Program-made: the position numbers and the translations under genes
DNA from: Microbacterium sp. MYb72
Lineage (GTDB): Bacteria > Actinomycetota > Actinomycetes > Actinomycetales > Microbacteriaceae
NCBI RefSeq assembly: GCF_002979415.1
Contig: NZ_PCOT01000002.1
Coordinates: 1 to 64,000, forward strand
Length of the DNA: 64,000 nt
Direction: 5' to 3'
The notes under the pieces: model-generated
Database searches by the model: none
Told to the model about the DNA's origin: nothing
The model's input: the letters and a program-made list of their open reading frames with translations, nothing else
Part shown: piece by piece, positions 36,889 to 45,251 of the stretch
How the letters are laid out: every line of letters starts with the position of its first letter
Numbering within the stretch: the stretch's first letter is position 1

Positions 36889-38196
36889 GTGTTCGTCACC
36901 GGTCGCCTCGCCGTCGCTCTCGGCATCGGCATCATCCCGCTGGTCCTCGCCGGACTCGCGGGCTACTCGGGGTACGCCGCGCTGGGCATCTGGGCGGGAC
37001 TGTGCGCGGTTCTCGTCGCGGTCGACGTGCTCACGGCGGCGAGCCCAGCGAGAGCCGTGGTGACGCGCCGGGTGCCCGCGCGAGCACGATTGGGCGAACA
37101 GGTCCCGGTGAGCGTCGCGGTGCACAATCTCGGCTCGCGCACGCTGCACGCCCTCATCCGCGACGCCTGGCAGCCGACCGCCGGCGCCGGGCCGGAGCGG
37201 CAGCGCCTGAGCATCCCTGCGGGCGAACGCCGCCGCGCGGACATCCCCCTGCTCCCCCGCCGGCGCGGCGAGCTCGTCAGCGAGTTCGTGGTGATCCGCT
37301 CGCGCGGCCCTCTCGGCCTCGCCGGCCGGCAGTCGAAGCACCGAGTTCGCGGTGCGATCCGCGTGCTGCCCGCGTTCTCCTCCCGCAAGCATCTGCCCTC
37401 GCGGCTCGCACGGCTGCGGGAGCTCGACGGCAACACGAGCATCCAGGTCCGAGGGCAGGGCACCGAGTTCGACTCGCTGCGCGAGTACGTCCGCGGCGAC
37501 GACGTGCGCTCGATCGACTGGAGGGCGACCGCACGCGCGGGCACGACGATGCTGCGGACCTGGCGGCCCGAGCGCGATCGTCACGTCGTCATCATCATCG
37601 ACACCGGCCGCACGGCCGCCGCACGCGTCGGCGACGGCACCAGGGTGGATGCGGCCCTCGAGGCCGCGCTTCTGCTCGCCGCCCTGGCGACGCGCGCCGG
37701 AGACCACGTGCACCTGCTCATGTACGACCGAGTCGTGCGCGCGAGGGTCACGGGCGTCGACGGCGCCGCGCTGCTCCCGGCGCTGACCGACGCGATGGCC
37801 CCCGTGCACGCGCGTCTCGTCGACACCGACTGGCCGAGCGCCTTCGCCGCCGTCCGCACGCTCACCACACGCCCCTCGCTGATCGTCGTGCTCACCGCAC
37901 AGGATGCCGCGGAGTCTGCCCGAGGCTTCCTCGGCGCCTTCCCCGATGCGTCGCGGGCGACCTCGATCCTCGTCGGCTCGGTGACGGATGACGGCATCTC
38001 GGACCTCGCCAGGAGGCGCGACTCGCGCGAGGAGGTCTACCTCGCCGCAGCGGCCGAGCGCACCATGCGCGACGCCGAGAACGTGGCCGATGCGATCCGA
38101 CGCGCCGGAGGCGAGGCGATCGCCTCCGATCCGGAGACGCTCCCCCCGCGCATCGCCGACCGCTACCTCGAGCTGAAGGCCGCCGGACGGCTCTGA
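36889..38196 (+). CDS. DUF58 protein
   Basis: 435 aa starting with a GTG directly after the MoxR stop. Two membrane segments near the N-terminus (about 10-45), an immunoglobulin-like region, then the DUF58 signature at about 200 (REYVRGDDVRSIDWRATARAG) and a von Willebrand A-like fold with DTGRTAAARVG, similar to a MIDAS first motif. The usual partner of MoxR. Last gene of the plus-strand operon. Confidence 0.9.
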   Translation: MFVTGRLAVALGIGIIPLVLAGLAGYSGYAALGIWAGLCAVLVAVDVLTAASPARAVVTRRVPARARLGEQVPVSVAVHNLGSRTLHALIRDAWQPTAGAGPERQRLSIPAGERRRADIPLLPRRRGELVSEFVVIRSRGPLGLAGRQSKHRVRGAIRVLPAFSSRKHLPSRLARLRELDGNTSIQVRGQGTEFDSLREYVRGDDVRSIDWRATARAGTTMLRTWRPERDRHVVIIIDTGRTAAARVGDGTRVDAALEAALLLAALATRAGDHVHLLMYDRVVRARVTGVDGAALLPALTDAMAPVHARLVDTDWPSAFAAVRTLTTRPSLIVVLTAQDAAESARGFLGAFPDASRATSILVGSVTDDGISDLARRRDSREEVYLAAAAERTMRDAENVADAIRRAGGEAIASDPETLPPRIADRYLELKAAGRL

Positions 38197-38259
38197 GCCG
38201 CGCGGCCGCGCGTCGATCTCTCGCACGTCGGGGCCTTCGCCCGGCGCGCAGGAGTCGAC

Positions 38260-39270
38260 TCAGCCGGCGACGAGCCGCGGAGTGCCGGCCTCGTACTCCA
38301 CGAGGTCTCCGGTCTCGCCTCGACGGTACGCGCGACCTCCGATGACGAGCATGTAGATGAGGAACACGGCGAGCGCCGCGGCGCCGATGCCGATCTTGAC
38401 CGGCCAGGGCAGCGACCATCCCGTGACGAAACCCTCGATCAGACCGGCGAGGAACAGCGCGAAGATCAGGCCGATCGCGACGGTCGCGAGAGAGCGTCCC
38501 TCGGCGGCGAGGGACTCCCCCCTGGTCCGATGGCCCGGCGCGACCCACGCCCAGAACAGGTGCAGCCCGCCCGCGCCGGCCACGAAGATGCTCGTCATCT
38601 CCAGCATCCCGTGCGGCAGGATGTAGAGGATCATGACGTCGACCTGGTCGTGCGCGGCCATGACCGCGCCGGAGACGCCGAGGCCCATCGCATTCTGGAC
38701 CATCGCATAGACCGGCCAGATCCCCGTGATGCCGAACAGGACGCACTGCAGGGCGATCCAGAAGTTGTTCCACCACACCATGCCCATGAACACGGCAGCC
38801 GGGTTCTCGGTGTAGTACCCGGTGAAGCTCTCATCCGCGTACTGCTTCAGGTCGGCCGGAGTGCCGAGCGTCGCGATCAGGGCCGGGTCGCTGGAGATCC
38901 ACACGGCGGTGCCGACGGCGATCGCGATGAACGACAGGGCGATCACGAGGGTCGTCCAGCGCAGCCGGTACAGCGCCGCGGGAAGCTGCCTGGCGAAGAA
39001 GCGGGCGGCGAGGGTCAGGACGTTGTCGGACGCGCCGGTCAGCCGCAGCCGCGCCCTGATCAGGATCGTCGACAGGTACGCGCCCTGCGGGGACTCTCCC
39101 ACCGAGGTCTTGAGATCGGCGAGATCCGCGGATGCCGCGCGGTAGCGCACGATGAGCTCGTCGACCCCGGCGCCGTCCAGCCGCGCACGGCTCAGTTCGT
39201 CGAGTCGTTCCCACTCGGCGCGGCGTGCATCGGTCAGCGCATCGGCATCCACCTGATTTACTGTACTCAT
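38260..39270 (-). CDS. SpoIIM-family membrane protein
   Basis: 336 aa integral membrane protein of the stage II sporulation M family (PF01944), which in Bacillus acts in peptidoglycan remodelling during engulfment; this organism is not known to sporulate. About six segments between residues 95 and 310, with HDQVDVMILYILPHGMLEM as a family-specific motif. Its ATG lies in the same CATG as the divergent RDD gene. Paired with RDD and MoxR genes across actinobacteria. Confidence 0.88.
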   Translation of the reverse strand: MSTVNQVDADALTDARRAEWERLDELSRARLDGAGVDELIVRYRAASADLADLKTSVGESPQGAYLSTILIRARLRLTGASDNVLTLAARFFARQLPAALYRLRWTTLVIALSFIAIAVGTAVWISSDPALIATLGTPADLKQYADESFTGYYTENPAAVFMGMVWWNNFWIALQCVLFGITGIWPVYAMVQNAMGLGVSGAVMAAHDQVDVMILYILPHGMLEMTSIFVAGAGGLHLFWAWVAPGHRTRGESLAAEGRSLATVAIGLIFALFLAGLIEGFVTGWSLPWPVKIGIGAAALAVFLIYMLVIGGRAYRRGETGDLVEYEAGTPRLVAG

Positions 39271-40078
39271 GTCCGTGCCGTTCGATACGTCAGACGAGAT
39301 GCTCTCCGGCGAAGCCGTGGCGATCGACGTGCAGCCGATCGGCTTCGTGCTGCGGGCGGCCGGAGCGATCATCGACATCCTCGTCAGCGTCGCGGTGTTC
39401 GTGATGTGGATCTTCGTGCGTCTGTGGCTGCTCGGCATCGGCGTGCTCGACGAGGCGACCGACACGATCGCCTCGATCATGGCGATCATCGTCAGCTTCG
39501 TGGTGCTGCCGATCACGATGGAGGTCGTCCTGAAGGGACGCAGCCTCGGGAAGCTCGCCGTCGGAGGACGCATCGTGCGCCTCGACGGCGGAGCGACCGG
39601 TTTCCGCCACGCCTTCATCCGCGCGCTGCTCGGCGTGCTGGAGATCTACATGACCCTCGGCGGCGTCGCCGTCCTCGCCGGCGCGTTCAGCGCTCGGTCG
39701 CAGCGCCTGGGCGACATGGTGGCCGGCACGTACAGTCAGCGCGTGCGCACCCCGAAGCTCGTCCCCCTGGCGCCCGTCCTTCCGCCGATGCTCGCGGGCT
39801 GGGCGCAGATCGCCGACGTCGCGCGTCTCCCCGATCGGCTCGCCCGCCGCATCTCGCAGTTCCTGGTGAGCGCGCCGCGCCTCACGCCGTCCGCACGCGA
39901 GCGCGTGGCCAGGGAGCTGCTGGCCGAAGCCTCGCCGTTCGTCTCGCCGATCCCCGCCGCGCCGCCCGAGGTCGTCCTCGTCGGCGTCACCGTGCTGCGC
40001 CGCGAGCGCGAGCGCCGCGCGCTGGAGAACGCCGGCGCGCGCGCCGAGAAGCTGACCGGTCGTCGCGTCGGCGTCTGA
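39269..40078 (+). CDS. RDD-family membrane protein
   Basis: 269 aa. Begins at the ATG that shares CATG with the SpoIIM start. Three membrane segments of an RDD domain (about 20-150; the motif R-A-x-A and the loop GRSLGKLAVGGRIVRLDGG), then a long charged cytoplasmic helix-rich tail of about 110 residues. Unknown function; part of the MoxR neighbourhood. A -10-like TACTGT lies at 39259-39264. Confidence 0.88.
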   Translation: MSVPFDTSDEMLSGEAVAIDVQPIGFVLRAAGAIIDILVSVAVFVMWIFVRLWLLGIGVLDEATDTIASIMAIIVSFVVLPITMEVVLKGRSLGKLAVGGRIVRLDGGATGFRHAFIRALLGVLEIYMTLGGVAVLAGAFSARSQRLGDMVAGTYSQRVRTPKLVPLAPVLPPMLAGWAQIADVARLPDRLARRISQFLVSAPRLTPSARERVARELLAEASPFVSPIPAAPPEVVLVGVTVLRRERERRALENAGARAEKLTGRRVGV

Positions 40079-40087
40079 GCATCCCGC

Positions 40088-41533
40088 TCAGTAGCGGTAG
40101 TGCTCCAGCTTGTACGGACCCCCGACGGGGACGCCGATGTAGGCGGCCTGCTCGTCGCTGAGTCGCGTGAGCTGCACGCCCAGAGCATCCAGGTGCAGAC
40201 GGGCGACCTTCTCGTCGAGAGCCTTGGGCAGCGTGTAGACGCCGGTCGGATACGCCTCGATGTTCGTGAACAGCTCGAGCTGCGCCAGCACCTGGTTGGC
40301 GAAGGAGGCGCTCATGACGAAGGACGGGTGCCCCGTGGCGTTGCCCAGGTTCATCAGACGGCCCTCGCTGAGCACCAGCACGCTGCGTCCGTTCGGGAGG
40401 CGCCACTCGTGCACCTGCGGCTTGATCTCGACCTTCGAGACTCCGTCGAGCGCCTCGAGACCGGCCATGTCGATCTCGTTGTCGAAGTGACCGACGTTGG
40501 CCACGATCGCGAGGTGCTTGAGCGCCAGCAGATGCTCGGTCGTCACGACGTCGCGGTTGCCCGTGCCCGTCACGACGATGTCGACGGCGCCTGCGACGTC
40601 GATGAGACGCGCCACCTGGAAGCCGTCCATGGCGGCCTGCAGGGCGCAGATCGGGTCGACCTCGCTGACGATCACGCGGGCGCCCTGCCCGCGCAGGGCC
40701 TCCGCCGCACCCTTGCCGACGTCGCCGTAGCCGCAGACGAAAGCGACCTTGCCGCCCATCAGCACATCGGTCGCACGGTTCAGGCCGTCGGGCAGCGAGT
40801 GGCGGATGCCGTACTTGTTGTCGAACTTGCTCTTGGTCACCGAGTCGTTGACGTTGATCGCCGGGAACAGGAGATCGCCGGCGGCCGCGAGCTCGTACAG
40901 GCGGTGGACGCCGGTCGTCGTCTCCTCCGTCACGCCGATGAGTCCGGCGGCGATCTTCGTCCATCGGTCGGCTGACGCGGCGAGCGAGGCGCGGAGCAGG
41001 TCGAGGATGATCGTGTACTCGTGCGAGTCGGCATCCGTCGCAGCGGGCACGGCTCCGGCCTTCTCGAACTCGACGCCCTTGTGCACGAGCAGCGTCGCGT
41101 CTCCCCCGTCGTCGAGGATGAGGTTCGGTCCGTCGAATCCGGATGCCGACCAGTCGAAGATCCGCTCCGTGCAGGCCCAGTACTCGTCGAGCGTCTCGCC
41201 CTTCCACGCGAACACCGGCACACCGGCCGGGGCGTCGACGGTTCCGGTCGGGCCGACGACGACCGCAGCGGCGGCCTCGTCCTGCGTGGAGAAGATGTTG
41301 CAGCTCGCCCAGCGGACCTCGGCGCCGAGAGCGGTCAGGGTCTCGATCAGCACGGCGGTCTGCACGGTCATGTGCAGGGAACCCGCGATCCGGGCGCCCT
41401 TGAGCGGCTGCGCCGGGCCGAACTCGGCGCGCAGGGCCATAAGCCCCGGCATCTCGTTCTCTGCAAGCCGCAGCTGGTGGCGGCCGGCTTCGGCCAGGGA
41501 CAGATCGGCGACGCGGTACTCGAGCTCGGGCAT
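40088..41533 (-). CDS. ahcY: Adenosylhomocysteinase
   Basis: Hydrolyses S-adenosylhomocysteine to adenosine and homocysteine; also called SahH. 481 aa, the longer actinobacterial form with an insertion near residues 150-190. NAD-binding GYGDVGKG at 268-275, active site lysine/asparagine region KSKFDNKYG and the C-terminal KLEHYRY tail that reaches the neighbouring subunit. 20 bases after the ABC permease stop on the same strand. No SAH riboswitch fits in the gap. In mycobacteria this gene also lies beside mtrAB. Confidence 0.96.
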   Translation of the reverse strand: MPELEYRVADLSLAEAGRHQLRLAENEMPGLMALRAEFGPAQPLKGARIAGSLHMTVQTAVLIETLTALGAEVRWASCNIFSTQDEAAAAVVVGPTGTVDAPAGVPVFAWKGETLDEYWACTERIFDWSASGFDGPNLILDDGGDATLLVHKGVEFEKAGAVPAATDADSHEYTIILDLLRASLAASADRWTKIAAGLIGVTEETTTGVHRLYELAAAGDLLFPAINVNDSVTKSKFDNKYGIRHSLPDGLNRATDVLMGGKVAFVCGYGDVGKGAAEALRGQGARVIVSEVDPICALQAAMDGFQVARLIDVAGAVDIVVTGTGNRDVVTTEHLLALKHLAIVANVGHFDNEIDMAGLEALDGVSKVEIKPQVHEWRLPNGRSVLVLSEGRLMNLGNATGHPSFVMSASFANQVLAQLELFTNIEAYPTGVYTLPKALDEKVARLHLDALGVQLTRLSDEQAAYIGVPVGGPYKLEHYRY

Positions 41534-41553
41534 GCCCCTATTCTGTCATCCCG

Positions 41554-42768
41554 TCAGAACCGGATCGCGTCGATGACCTTCACCCGCAGCGCGACGATCG
41601 CCGGGATGAATCCGGCCACGGCGCCGACCGCGACCGAGGCGATCAGACCGATCATGGCCGCGCGCATCGGGAAGGGCGGGATGTCCTGGATCCCGTAGAA
41701 CATCGAGGTGACCACCCAGTCCGATCGCAGGACGGCCACGACGATCGCGATCCCGATCACTCCGGCGACCGTCGTGGCGACCAGGCTCTCAAGCAGCACC
41801 GAGACGAACACCCGCCCCGAGGTCGCCCCGAACGCCCTGCGCACCCCGATCTCACGCACGCGCTGCCGCATGGCGACGAGCTGGATGTTGATCAGGCTCA
41901 GGGCGCCGAGCGCGAGGATGACCCCGGCGATGCCTCCGACGACCATCTCGAACGTCGCCATCGCGTTCACGTTCCCCGGCTGCGCGGCCCAGTCCGAACG
42001 GATCACCGTGATGGTCTGCCCCTCGGGGAGACCGGCCCGCAGATCCATCGCGAACACCGGCGCGATCTCGTCGACCCTGCTCTGCGAGACCCACACCTCG
42101 TACTGCACCTGGGCGCCTTCCGGGAGGGCGTCGACCCTCGCCCGGTAGGAGTCGAAGAGGAGGTCCACCCGCAGCGAGTCGTCCATGTATCCCTGACGCG
42201 GGACGACACCGACCACCTGGTAGGCGCCGCCGGCCGGACCCGCGAGCGACAGCGTCGGATGCTGTGCCAGGGGAACCCTGCCGATCCTCTCCCACAGGGC
42301 CTCCGTGATGATCACCGGCGGCGCGAGGGCCTCGACGTCCGCGTCGGCGAGCCAGCGCCCGTCGAGCAGCTCCTCTCGGTGGATCTGCGGGTACACGGGG
42401 TCGTACAGCCGTGCGTACACGTCGACGATGCCGTCGGGCAGCGCCACGGGCACGCTGAGCCCCTGCACGACCCTCGCCGCGTGACTGAAGTCGAACCGCG
42501 CGGCGGCGCCGGCGACGCGTGCGTCGAAGGCGTCCAGGTCGACGGGTGCGCCGTCCTCGCTCATCTGGCTGACGACCAGGGTCGCTGCGCGCCCACCGGA
42601 TCTGTCCGACTGCTCCGTCTGATACTGGCGCTGATATTCCGAGAACGCGAAGACCGCGGTGAGCGCCGCGACCGAGACGGCGATGCCGATCAGGCTGAGC
42701 AGCACCCGCAGCTTGTGAACCCTGATCTCCGCCCAGGCGTCGGCCAGAGCACCGAGGATGCCGGTCAC
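41554..42768 (-). CDS. ABC exporter permease, MacB/FtsX type
   Basis: 404 aa. One N-terminal segment (about 20-42), an extracytoplasmic MacB-type domain, then three C-terminal segments with the loop motif RQRVREIGVRRAFGATS, the hallmark of MacB/FtsX proteins. GTG start with GGAGGAGG before it, overlapping the ATPase stop as GTGA. With the adaptor and ATPase it forms a MacAB-like tripartite exporter; cargo is unknown. Confidence 0.9.
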   Translation of the reverse strand: MTGILGALADAWAEIRVHKLRVLLSLIGIAVSVAALTAVFAFSEYQRQYQTEQSDRSGGRAATLVVSQMSEDGAPVDLDAFDARVAGAAARFDFSHAARVVQGLSVPVALPDGIVDVYARLYDPVYPQIHREELLDGRWLADADVEALAPPVIITEALWERIGRVPLAQHPTLSLAGPAGGAYQVVGVVPRQGYMDDSLRVDLLFDSYRARVDALPEGAQVQYEVWVSQSRVDEIAPVFAMDLRAGLPEGQTITVIRSDWAAQPGNVNAMATFEMVVGGIAGVILALGALSLINIQLVAMRQRVREIGVRRAFGATSGRVFVSVLLESLVATTVAGVIGIAIVVAVLRSDWVVTSMFYGIQDIPPFPMRAAMIGLIASVAVGAVAGFIPAIVALRVKVIDAIRF

Positions 42769-43523
42769 GATGCCTCCTCCGGTTCGGAGGCGGATGACGG
42801 CACGGACGCCGCGAGCGTCGACGCCTCGAAGGCGAGACTGAGGTCGGCCGTCTCCAGGCGTCCGGCATCGAGTCGATAGTGCCGCCGCGCGCGTGCGGCG
42901 ACGTGGAGATCGTGCGTGATCGTCACGAGCGCGGCATCCGTCTCGGTGGCGACCTCGTCGAGAAGCGCCATGACGGACGCCCCGGTGTCGATGTCGAGCG
43001 CGCCGGTGGGCTCGTCCGCGAGGATCAGCACGGGCCGGCGCACCAGCGCCCTGGCGATCGCCACCCGCTGCTGCTCGCCGCCGGAGAGCCGGTCGGCGAT
43101 CTGTCCGGTGCGATGCCCGAGTCCGACACGCTCGAGCATGTCGGCCGCGATCCGGCGGCGATTCCAGAACAGATGACCGCGTGCGTGCCCGAGCGGCATC
43201 ATCACGTTGTCGAGCGCCGTCCGCCCCGGGAGCAGGTTGAACTGCTGGAACACGAAGCCGACGTTGTTCCCGCGCAGCCGGTCGAGCCTTCCCGCCCGCA
43301 TGCGCCGGACCTCCGTGCCCTCGAAGGCGACCGTTCCCGTGGTCGGGGCGTCCAGCATCCCGAGGATGTTCAGGAGGGTCGACTTCCCCGAGCCGGAGCG
43401 CCCGACGATCGAGACGTGATCGCCCGCCCCGACCTTGAGGCTGATGCCGCGCAGGATCTCGAGCGTCGAGTCGTCGGCGAGCGTCACGCTCTTGGTGACG
43501 TCGTCGAGCCTGACGAGGGTCAC
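42765..43523 (-). CDS. ABC exporter ATPase, MacB-type
   Basis: 252 aa. Walker A GRSGSGKST, Q-loop FVFQQFN, LSGGEQQRVAIARA signature, Walker B LILADEPTGALD and switch His in ITHDLHV all intact. GTG at 43523 overlapping the adaptor stop by GTGA; an in-frame codon at 43544 was considered less likely. Middle gene of the adaptor-ATPase-permease unit. Confidence 0.92.
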   Translation of the reverse strand: MTLVRLDDVTKSVTLADDSTLEILRGISLKVGAGDHVSIVGRSGSGKSTLLNILGMLDAPTTGTVAFEGTEVRRMRAGRLDRLRGNNVGFVFQQFNLLPGRTALDNVMMPLGHARGHLFWNRRRIAADMLERVGLGHRTGQIADRLSGGEQQRVAIARALVRRPVLILADEPTGALDIDTGASVMALLDEVATETDAALVTITHDLHVAARARRHYRLDAGRLETADLSLAFEASTLAASVPSSASEPEEAS

Positions 43524-44446
43524 CAGTTCGTCCCGCTGTCGCACTGCTCCACCCCTGGTGCGACCTCGTAGCAGTTCTCCTGCACGGGGGCGACGAAGCC
43601 GGGGACGAACTGCCTGATCGACTCCCCCTCATCGAGACCCGAGACCACCTCGACGATGGTGCCGTCGTTGACGCCGAGCGTGACGGCGCGCTCCTCGGGG
43701 TCGGCGCCGTCTCCGGCATCCACCCACACGTTGCCGCTGCCCGCTCCGCCCTGCACCGCCGTCACCGGGATCACGAGGGCGTCCTCGACCTTCCCGAGTG
43801 CGAGATCGAGCGTGGCCGGAAGCCCGGCGAACACGACCTGATCGGTTGGGATCGCGCATCGCACGCTCGCCGTGCCCTCTGGGCTCACTTCGACCCGCAC
43901 TCCGGTGCAGGTGAAGGGCGCGGGTCCTCCGGTGATCGTGACGGATGCCTCGGTCGGCGCATTCACGAGCCGGTAGAGCTGCACGGGCTCGACGGTGGCG
44001 AGCAGGTGATACCGGGCCGGGGTCATCTTGTAGATCTCGGTCCCCACGCTGGTGGGCTGCCCCTTCACGAGCGCGATCTCGGAGATCTCGCCCGCCTCTG
44101 GCGCGAGGACGTCGATGTCCTTCTTCGGATCGTCCTGCTTGATCGTGAAGAGCTTCTGACCGGCGGTGACCGTCGCGCCCTCGCCGACGTGCACCGCGGT
44201 GACGGCCCCGGTGATCTCGCTGCGCACGGTGAACGCGTCGTCGCGCGCGACGTTGCCGCTGAGCGAGAGCTCGTTGACGACGGATCCCCGTTCGACCGCG
44301 ATGACCGGATCGGTGATCGCCGCCTCGGGTACGACCGCCGCCACGGTCTGGTCAGGGAAGAACGCGATCTTCACGAGCGCCACAGCAGTCGCGCCGAGCA
44401 CGATGACGAGAAGGAGAGGGAAGATCCAGCGACGCCAGACGATCAC
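43520..44446 (-). CDS. Membrane-fusion/periplasmic adaptor-like protein (MacA/HlyD type)
   Basis: 308 aa from the GTG at 44446, chosen because GGAAAGG sits five bases before it; a GTG at 44464 would add six residues. A single N-terminal membrane segment, then a biotinyl-lipoyl-like domain (ITGAVTAVHVGEGATVTAGQKLFTI) split by a short hairpin and a beta-barrel. The C-terminus has two cysteines (ENCYEV, EQCDSG) that could form a disulfide. Adaptor of the downstream MacB-like transporter. A palindrome at 44495-44512 may regulate it. Confidence 0.85.
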   Translation of the reverse strand: MIVWRRWIFPLLLVIVLGATAVALVKIAFFPDQTVAAVVPEAAITDPVIAVERGSVVNELSLSGNVARDDAFTVRSEITGAVTAVHVGEGATVTAGQKLFTIKQDDPKKDIDVLAPEAGEISEIALVKGQPTSVGTEIYKMTPARYHLLATVEPVQLYRLVNAPTEASVTITGGPAPFTCTGVRVEVSPEGTASVRCAIPTDQVVFAGLPATLDLALGKVEDALVIPVTAVQGGAGSGNVWVDAGDGADPEERAVTLGVNDGTIVEVVSGLDEGESIRQFVPGFVAPVQENCYEVAPGVEQCDSGTNW

Positions 44447-44494
44447 GGCTGCCTTTCCGGCCACGCCACCATGGCGCGCCCGGAGTCAGCATAA

Positions 44495-44512
44495 CCAGAA
44501 AATAGTTTCCGG
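44495..44512. promoter_or_regulatory. Palindrome upstream of the adaptor gene
   Basis: An 18-base imperfect palindrome, seven of nine pairs matched (CCAGAAAATAGTTTCCGG), in an AT-rich island between the DUF3499 gene and the adaptor. On the minus strand the flanking TTATGCT is a plausible -10. Could be a repressor site for the exporter. Confidence 0.4.
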
Positions 44513-44526
44513 GTATAGAGAAATGT

Positions 44527-44733
44527 TCAGGCGCGAAGAGCCTCGTGCCTCACGACGAGCCAGCCTGCGGGGACCGACAGCCTGTCGGCGTGCGGCGCGC
44601 ACAGGTCGTGGGCGTTGGCGTGGTGCGCGATGCCGAGCGGCCCCAGAGCCGCCATCTGATCGCCGTAGTCGTAGGTGAGCGTCGCCACGGCCTCGCGAGC
44701 GCAGCCGACCTTCGAGCAGAGTCTTCCGTCCAT
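44527..44733 (-). CDS. DUF3499 protein
   Basis: 68 aa, conserved in actinobacteria, typical DUF3499: CSKVGCAREAVATLTYDYGDQMAALGPL and a second Cys (HDLCAPHADRL) giving three to four zinc-type ligands (Cys6, Cys11, Cys45, His48). The ATG at 44733 is chosen; the longer frame to 44796 lacks family similarity. Kept next to the zincin-like gene and whiB2, as in mycobacteria. Function unknown. Confidence 0.88.
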   Translation of the reverse strand: MDGRLCSKVGCAREAVATLTYDYGDQMAALGPLGIAHHANAHDLCAPHADRLSVPAGWLVVRHEALRA

Positions 44734-44800
44734 CACCGCCAGGCTACGTCCGGCGGACGCCGGTCGGGGGATGCCGCGCCGCATGCGGAGGCACACCGCC

Positions 44801-44806
44801 TAGACT
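44801..44806 (+). promoter_or_regulatory. -10 element of the zincin-like gene (leaderless)
   Basis: TAGACT, seven bases, then ATG at 44814. Confidence 0.5.
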
Positions 44807-44813
44807 TCTGAAC

Positions 44814-45242
44814 ATGCCCCGTCGTCGCGCCGATCGCGCCTCCGCCGCTCCGCGGAGGGGCGCCCGTCACGGCCGACACGGCCGCCTCGGCCGCAGTGAG
44901 GTGGTCCGACCTCCCCTCGCCCCGCTCGACGGGCGGATCGACCGGTTCGACCTCACCGTCGGCACGGCGGTGGAGTTCCTGCGCGGCACGTGGACCGAAC
45001 TGCAGGACGTGCGCTTCGAGATCGGCGCCATGCCGCTGTACGAATCGGGAGACGAGGTGCCCCGCTGGTACCTCGACCGCGACAACCGGCGCATCGTTCT
45101 GTTCCGGCTGCCGATCGAGCGGCTGCTGCCGCCCGGTCACGACGACGCAGCCCATCGGCGCATGGCCATAGAGGGCGCCGTGTTCCGCGCAGCGGCGGAG
45201 TACGTCGGCCGCGAGCCCTGGGACCTCGGCCACGACCACTGA
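44814..45242 (+). CDS. Zincin-like protein of the Rv3259 family
   Basis: 142 aa, basic N-terminal tail of about 30 residues, then a compact domain with the actinobacterial Zincin_1-like pattern (IVLFRLPIERLLPP). Family members are called metallopeptidases but the HExxH zinc site is not visible; the corresponding helix reads RRMAIEGAVFRAAAEYVG with Glu119 kept and the flanking His residues lost. So it is probably not an active protease. Divergent from DUF3499. Confidence 0.72.
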   Translation: MPRRRADRASAAPRRGARHGRHGRLGRSEVVRPPLAPLDGRIDRFDLTVGTAVEFLRGTWTELQDVRFEIGAMPLYESGDEVPRWYLDRDNRRIVLFRLPIERLLPPGHDDAAHRRMAIEGAVFRAAAEYVGREPWDLGHDH

Positions 45243-45251
45243 GCACGCGGC

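Noticed and set aside
36037-38226. Minus-strand frame of 729 codons opposite MoxR and DUF58
   Set aside because: Shadow of two well-supported genes; no recognisable domain.
38197-38259. GC-only palindrome CGCGCGGCCGCGCG after DUF58 as a terminator
   Set aside because: Arms meet without a loop and lie in plain GC-rich spacer; not convincing enough to list.
41534-41553. SAH riboswitch before ahcY
   Set aside because: Only 20 bases separate it from the upstream gene, too few for the known riboswitch classes.
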